From assembly GCA_018369015.1 (NCBI GenBank), contig JAGZDD010000070.1, positions 1-18,447 of the forward strand: a DNA stretch of 18,447 nt, given 5' to 3'. The notes under the pieces are model-generated. The model did not search any database. It was not told the DNA's origin and saw only the letters and a list, made by a program, of their open reading frames with translations. The position numbers and the translations under genes were made by a program. Below are positions 14,913-18,447 of this stretch, one piece after another; position 1 is the stretch's first letter; each line of letters begins with the position of its first letter. Origin of the DNA: Clostridiales bacterium. Lineage in GTDB: Bacteria > Bacillota > Clostridia > Lachnospirales > Lachnospiraceae.

Positions 14913-17009
14913 TCACCGCACACTAAACAACAGATCCCCATAGCTTGGGAAAGGCCAGTAGCTCTTTGCCGTAAGTGTTTCCGCTTCGTCGCAGGCAAGC
15001 CTGAGCTCACTCATAAGCCCAAGTACCGTATCTCTTATCATAATGGCCTCTGTCTCAATATCCTCAGCCTCTCCTAAAGACAGAAGCGCGTTTCCCAGCA
15101 GCTCCGTTTTCTCATCAATCCTGTCTGCCAGTGCGCAAAGCCGCCTTACAACGCCGGTTTCATAGCCGCATGCCAACGCGGGGTCAAGCGTTTTCTTTGC
15201 TGCTGCTGCTCTGGCGACATCCGCACTATAAGCTTCAACGGCAGGCAAAATCTGTGTCTTAGCCATATCTTCCATTGTATTGGCTTCTATGATAATCGTC
15301 TTACAATAGTTATCAAGCATGATTTCACATCTGGATTTCAACTCAGCCTCGGTATAAACGCCCTGAGACGTAAGCATATCCACATTTTTCCTGTCGAGCA
15401 GGTGCGGCATACAATCTGCGGTCGTCCGGTAATTAAGAAGCCCCCTCTTTTCAGTCGCTTCCTTAATCCAGTTCTCGTCGTAGCCGTTACCATTGAAAAT
15501 AATATGCTTATGGTCCTTTATCGTCTTGCGGATCATTTCATGCAGCGCGTTTTCAAAATCCTCTGCCCCTTCCAGGCGGTCCGCATAAATTTTAAGAGTC
15601 TGGGCAACCGCGCTGTTGAGCATAATATTGGCACAGGCGATACTGTCGGATGAGCCGACCATACGGAACTCAAACTTGTTGCCGGTAAAAGCAAATGGAG
15701 AGGTCCTGTTCCGGTCCGTCGTATCACGGTTGAACTTCGGCAAAACGTCAGCGCCCAGCTTCATCTGGGTTTTTTCAACGCCCTTGTATGGGGCGCCGGT
15801 TTCAATGGCCTCCAGCACCGCATTCAGCTCGTCTCCCAGGAAAATCGATACAACGGCAGGCGGCGCTTCATTTGCGCCAAGGCGGTGATCATTGCCGGCG
15901 GTTGCAACCGAAAGCCGAAGAAGATCCTGATAATCGTCCACCGCCTTAATAACCGCACACAGGAACAGTAAAAACTGAGCGTTTTCATAAGGCGTAGCTC
16001 CGGGAGAAAGTAAATTCTGGCCCTCGTCGGTAGCAATCGACCAGTTATTGTGCTTTCCACTTCCGTTGACCCCTGCAAAGGGTTTTTCATGGAGCAGACA
16101 GACAAGCCCGTGTTTTTCGGCAACCTTCTGCATAATTTCCATAGTCAGCTGATTATGATCCGTTGCTATGTTCGTTGTTTCATAAACAGGCGCAAGCTCA
16201 TGCTGCGCCGGAGCCACCTCATTATGTTCCGTCTTTGCCAAAATCCCCAGCTTCCATAGCTCCTCGTTAAGATCTTCCATATAAGAAGCTACCTTGGGCT
16301 TGATGACGCCAAAATAATGGTCGTCCATCTCCTGCCCTTTGGGTGATTTTGCCCCAAACAGCGTGCGGCCCGTAAAACGCAGGTCCGGCCGTGCGTCATA
16401 CATTTCTTTTGTAATAAGAAAATATTCCTGCTCCGGCCCGACAGCGGAAACAACCCGTTTTGCCGTGCTGTTCCCAAACAGCCGGAGAATACGAAGCGCC
16501 TGCTTGCTCAAAGCTTCCATGGATCTGAGAAGGGGCGTCTTTTTATCCAGCGCATCCCCTCCGTAAGAGCAGAAGGCGGTCGGAATACAAAGACTCTTCC
16601 CCTTAATAAATGCATAGGAGGTCGGGTCCCAGGCAGTATACCCTCTGGCTTCAAAGGTTGCGCGCAGCCCGCCGGACGGGAAGGACGACGCGTCCGGCTC
16701 TCCTTTAATGAGTTCCTTGCCGGAAAATTCCATGATCACGCCGCCGTCCGGAGATGGGGTAATAAAGCTGTCATGCTTTTCGGCTGTAATGCCGGTAAGC
16801 GGCTGGAACCAATGGGTAAAGTGGGTCGCGCCCTTTTTGACAGCCCAGTTCTTCATTGCCTCTGCCACCACATTGGCAACGCCAATATCCAGTTCTTTTC
16901 CTTCATCAATGGTCTTGCGGAGCGAAGCATAAACCTCTGCCGGGAGATTCGCCCTCATCATACGATCATCGAAAACATTGCTTCCAAAATAATCCGATAC
17001 TGTACTCAT
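14913..17009 (-). CDS. glnN: Glutamine synthetase, type III
   Basis: Makes glutamine from glutamate, ammonia and ATP. The 698 residues match the large GSIII class, clearly longer than the roughly 440-residue GSI of B. subtilis. Class-typical motifs are KHDSFITPSPDG (78-89), GPEQEYFLI (191-199), EHNEVAPAQHE (261-271) and AGVNGSGKHNNWS (312-324). Further on, ANEAPPA and NRTSPFAFTGNKFEFR complete the active site. AAGGAG eight bases upstream sets the start at 17009. It is the first gene of the cluster, has a consensus promoter about 170 bases upstream, and is preceded by a structured leader that suggests control by premature termination. Confidence 0.95.
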   Translation of the reverse strand: MSTVSDYFGSNVFDDRMMRANLPAEVYASLRKTIDEGKELDIGVANVVAEAMKNWAVKKGATHFTHWFQPLTGITAEKHDSFITPSPDGGVIMEFSGKELIKGEPDASSFPSGGLRATFEARGYTAWDPTSYAFIKGKSLCIPTAFCSYGGDALDKKTPLLRSMEALSKQALRILRLFGNSTAKRVVSAVGPEQEYFLITKEMYDARPDLRFTGRTLFGAKSPKGQEMDDHYFGVIKPKVASYMEDLNEELWKLGILAKTEHNEVAPAQHELAPVYETTNIATDHNQLTMEIMQKVAEKHGLVCLLHEKPFAGVNGSGKHNNWSIATDEGQNLLSPGATPYENAQFLLFLCAVIKAVDDYQDLLRLSVATAGNDHRLGANEAPPAVVSIFLGDELNAVLEAIETGAPYKGVEKTQMKLGADVLPKFNRDTTDRNRTSPFAFTGNKFEFRMVGSSDSIACANIMLNSAVAQTLKIYADRLEGAEDFENALHEMIRKTIKDHKHIIFNGNGYDENWIKEATEKRGLLNYRTTADCMPHLLDRKNVDMLTSQGVYTEAELKSRCEIMLDNYCKTIIIEANTMEDMAKTQILPAVEAYSADVARAAAAKKTLDPALACGYETGVVRRLCALADRIDEKTELLGNALLSLGEAEDIETEAIMIRDTVLGLMSELRLACDEAETLTAKSYWPFPSYGDLLFSVR

Positions 17010-17039
17010 GTTCCTGTCTCCTTTACTTTAAATATGAAT

Positions 17040-17087
17040 AAAGGCAAAGGCGCCCTTTGTGCTTACACAAAAGACGCCTTTGCCTTT
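17040..17087 (-). terminator. Long terminator-like stem in the glnN leader (probable attenuator)
   Basis: A 22-bp stem (17040-17061 with 17066-17087) closed by a four-base loop; three pairs are G-U in the glnN transcript. The base of the stem is AAAGGCAAAGGCG with CGCCUUUGCCUUU. The transcript continues UAUUCAUAUUU, a modest U-rich tail. The stem ends 30 bases before the glnN ATG and after the ribosome's normal loading region on the leader, so it would block transcription rather than translation. A near copy of its 5' arm lies at the start of the leader. Confidence 0.75.
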
Positions 17088-17101
17088 TTCTTCAATCGAT
17101 C

Positions 17102-17158
17102 CGCTTTTCTCCAATATAAAGAGAAAAAGCGCCTTCAAGTTCAATTACTCAAAGACGC
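17102..17158 (-). promoter_or_regulatory. Paired hairpins in the glnN leader (candidate antitermination site)
   Basis: Two hairpins precede the terminator-like stem. The first is an 11-bp stem, GCGUCUUUGAG (17158-17148) with CUUGAAGGCGC (17139-17129), loop UAAUUGAA. The second pairs CGCUUUUUCUC (17131-17121) with GAGAAAAGCG (17111-17102), with one bulged U and loop UUUAUAUUG. They overlap by three bases. Two small hairpins followed by a terminator is the arrangement used by ANTAR-domain antiterminators, but no ANTAR gene is in this window and the loops were not shown to match that consensus. A different RNA-based switch is equally possible. Confidence 0.55.
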
Positions 17159-17178
17159 CCTTGCCTTTATGTTTCCGC

Positions 17179-17207
17179 ATTATACTCCCTCTTTTTCACC
17201 TTGTCAA
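17179..17207 (-). promoter_or_regulatory. Sigma-A promoter of glnN
   Basis: TTGACA (17207-17202), 17-base spacer, TATAAT (17184-17179), a perfect consensus read on the minus strand. The start would be near 17172, giving a leader of about 160 bases. Such a strong promoter on a regulated gene fits control by repression or by attenuation in the leader. Confidence 0.92.
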
Positions 17208-17216
17208 CCCCTAAAC

Positions 17217-17250
17217 GCAAGTTTTTTCGCAAAACTTGCATTTTATGCAA
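17217..17250. promoter_or_regulatory. Overlapping palindromes between the divergent promoters
   Basis: GCAAGTTTT-TTCGC-AAAACTTGC (17217-17239) is a perfect 9-bp inverted repeat. It overlaps a second one, TTGCAT-TTT-ATGCAA (17236-17250). They sit between the two -35 boxes (17202-17207 and 17278-17283), about 10 and 27 bases away. A regulator bound here could control both glnN and the amidotransferase gene. The palindromes resemble no named operator that I can be sure of. Confidence 0.55.
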
Positions 17251-17277
17251 CTATCGGACCATATTCACTGATTTTTA

Positions 17278-17306
17278 TTGACAAATTGAATATTTAATGC
17301 TACAAT
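17278..17306 (+). promoter_or_regulatory. Sigma-A promoter of the amidotransferase gene
   Basis: TTGACA (17278-17283), 17-base spacer, TACAAT (17301-17306). One mismatch from consensus. Transcription would start near 17313, leaving a leader of about 125 bases that begins almost directly with a long hairpin. Confidence 0.9.
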
Positions 17307-17320
17307 CCCTGCAAATGGGC

Positions 17321-17372
17321 AAAGGCGTTCATTATTATACAGAGAGTATCCTGTGTAGTAATGGGCGCCTTT
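17321..17372 (+). terminator. Long hairpin at the 5' end of the amidotransferase transcript (probable attenuator)
   Basis: A 22-bp stem including about four or five G-U pairs: AAAGGCGTTCATTATTATAC plus AG (17321-17342) with 17351-17372, loop AGAGTATC. The 3' arm ends GGGCGCCUUU and is followed by UUCGUUUAUAG, a U-rich tail. The arms at its base match those of the glnN leader stem. It starts within about ten bases of the predicted transcript start and ends 65 bases before the ATG. Confidence 0.7.
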
Positions 17373-17437
17373 TCGTTTATAGTGAAGCCACGCACAGCGC
17401 GGCATAAAAATTTATTTTGAAAAGGATGGATGAGCAT

Positions 17438-18447
17438 ATGAAAGAAGGCCTGGTACGTATTCCTTCCGGATGCGCGATTGCAGCGGTCATATCAAAGGAA
17501 GGAAACAAAATGTCCGGAGAGATGATTTATAACGCGATGAAGCCAATGCACGACCGTTCTAACGGGCTTGGCGGCGGCTTTGCGGGATATGGCATATACC
17601 CAGAATACAAAGATTTTTATGCACTGCATATTTTTTTCGACTGCCGCGCAACCCGCAAGGAATGTGAAGCATTTTTAAAGGAATACTTTGAAATTGTCAA
17701 AGGGGAGCTTATTCCCACGCGTACCATCCCCGAGATTACAGACGAACCTATTATATGGAGGTATTTTGTGGCCCCCCTGAAATCCCGCCTTACTTCCATG
17801 CAGCTTGATGAAAAGGAGTTCGTTGCCAAAACAGTCATAAAAATCAATTCCGAAATGAACGGCGCTTATGTTTTTTCCAGCGGTAAAAATATGGGAACCT
17901 TCAAAGCCGTCGGTTTTCCCGAAGATGTGGGCGTTTTTTATAGACTAGAGGAATACGAAGGTTATTCATGGACGGCGCATGGGCGCTATCCGACCAATAC
18001 CCCCGGCTGGTGGGGCGGCGCCCATCCTTTCACACTGCTCGACTGGTCTGTTGTCCATAACGGGGAAATTTCTTCCTATGATGCCAACCGCCGCTTTATT
18101 GAGATGTTTGGATATAAATGTACGCTTCAGACAGATACAGAAGTTATTACCTACATCATGGACTACCTGCTCCGTGTTCAGGGCCTGTCTTTAGGCGAAG
18201 CCGCAAGCGTAATAGCGGCGCCGTTTTGGAGGACTATTGCCGGTAAAACCGACCTGGAAGATAAAGAAAAGCACATTTTCCTGCGCACTGTATTTCCAAG
18301 CCTGCTCATCACCGGGCCATTTTCCATTGTCCTCGGCTTTGAAGGAGGGCTGATGGCGCTCAATGACCGCCTGAAGCTCCGCTCCATGGTCGTCGGGGAA
18401 AAGGATGACAGGATTTTTATTGCCAGCGAAGAAGCGTCTATCCGAAC
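17438..18447 (+). CDS. Class II glutamine amidotransferase, glutamate-synthase type (truncated by window edge)
   Basis: 336 codons are visible; the 3' end lies beyond the window. The protein resembles the separate glutaminase subunit of split (archaeal/clostridial-style) glutamate synthase rather than the full-length GltB. Cys12 in RIPSGCAIA is the likely nucleophile after removal of an 11-residue propeptide. Further class II motifs are NGLGGGFAGYGIYPEY (near the N-terminus), HGRYPTNT (181-188), HNGE (207-210) and TDTE (232-235). The ATG at 17438 follows AAAAGGATGG at a suitable distance. The gene diverges from glnN and shares its regulatory region. The expected partners, FMN/Fe-S synthase and GXGXG subunits, would lie downstream but are not visible. 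A stand-alone amidotransferase of other function cannot be excluded. Confidence 0.85.
   Translation, partial: MKEGLVRIPSGCAIAAVISKEGNKMSGEMIYNAMKPMHDRSNGLGGGFAGYGIYPEYKDFYALHIFFDCRATRKECEAFLKEYFEIVKGELIPTRTIPEITDEPIIWRYFVAPLKSRLTSMQLDEKEFVAKTVIKINSEMNGAYVFSSGKNMGTFKAVGFPEDVGVFYRLEEYEGYSWTAHGRYPTNTPGWWGGAHPFTLLDWSVVHNGEISSYDANRRFIEMFGYKCTLQTDTEVITYIMDYLLRVQGLSLGEAASVIAAPFWRTIAGKTDLEDKEKHIFLRTVFPSLLITGPFSIVLGFEGGLMALNDRLKLRSMVVGEKDDRIFIASEEASIR

Noticed and set aside
17010..17180. Known glutamine riboswitch (glnA or downstream-peptide motif) ahead of glnN
   Set aside because: Those motifs are described mainly from cyanobacteria and have a different compact fold; the long stems here do not show it by eye. 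A covariance search would settle this.

Overview
The window looks like chromosomal DNA from an anaerobic low-to-middle-GC Firmicute, most likely a Lachnospiraceae-type clostridium. This is an inference from gene content: a type III glutamine synthetase, a PII domain fused to an ammonium transporter, an Asn-specific T-box leader, a Bacillus-type PurF with a propeptide and iron-sulfur cysteines, a DUF1836 protein and a YerC/TrpR-like regulator. Strong GGAGG-type ribosome binding sites and near-consensus sigma-A promoters fit. No tRNA, rRNA, CRISPR array, transposase or phage gene was seen.

Left part (1-3770). A minus-strand pair holds an SLC13-like permease followed 19 bases later by an FAD-dependent oxidoreductase cut by the window edge. 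Next comes a plus-strand DUF1836 gene with its own consensus promoter, then a dense block of hairpins that separates it from the convergent YerC-type regulator gene. Two related inverted-repeat elements (2159-2233 and 3702-3757) bracket the DUF1836/YerC pair.

Middle and right part (3772-17009, all minus strand). In transcription order: glnN (GSIII), amt-PII fusion, asnB behind a T-box with an AAC (Asn) specifier, pyrG, purF, carA, carB. From asnB onward every gene is, or is the partner of, a glutamine amidotransferase. The locus therefore joins ammonium uptake and sensing, glutamine synthesis, and the main consumers of glutamine amide nitrogen (asparagine, CTP, purines, carbamoyl phosphate). 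Genes from pyrG to carB are packed with 4- to 8-base overlaps or about 10-base gaps and look like one operon. The only clear control point inside the cluster is the T-box ahead of asnB.

Right edge (17010-18447). glnN is transcribed away from a separate class II glutamine amidotransferase subunit of the glutamate-synthase type, which is cut by the window end. The divergent intergenic region is the richest non-coding part of the window. It has two facing consensus promoters, two overlapping palindromes between them, and hairpin leaders on both transcripts that share the same arm sequences (GGCAAAGGCGU and GGGCGCCUUU). The glnN leader has two hairpins followed by a 22-bp terminator-like stem, a layout like nitrogen-responsive antitermination. 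This is the best candidate here for an undescribed regulatory element.
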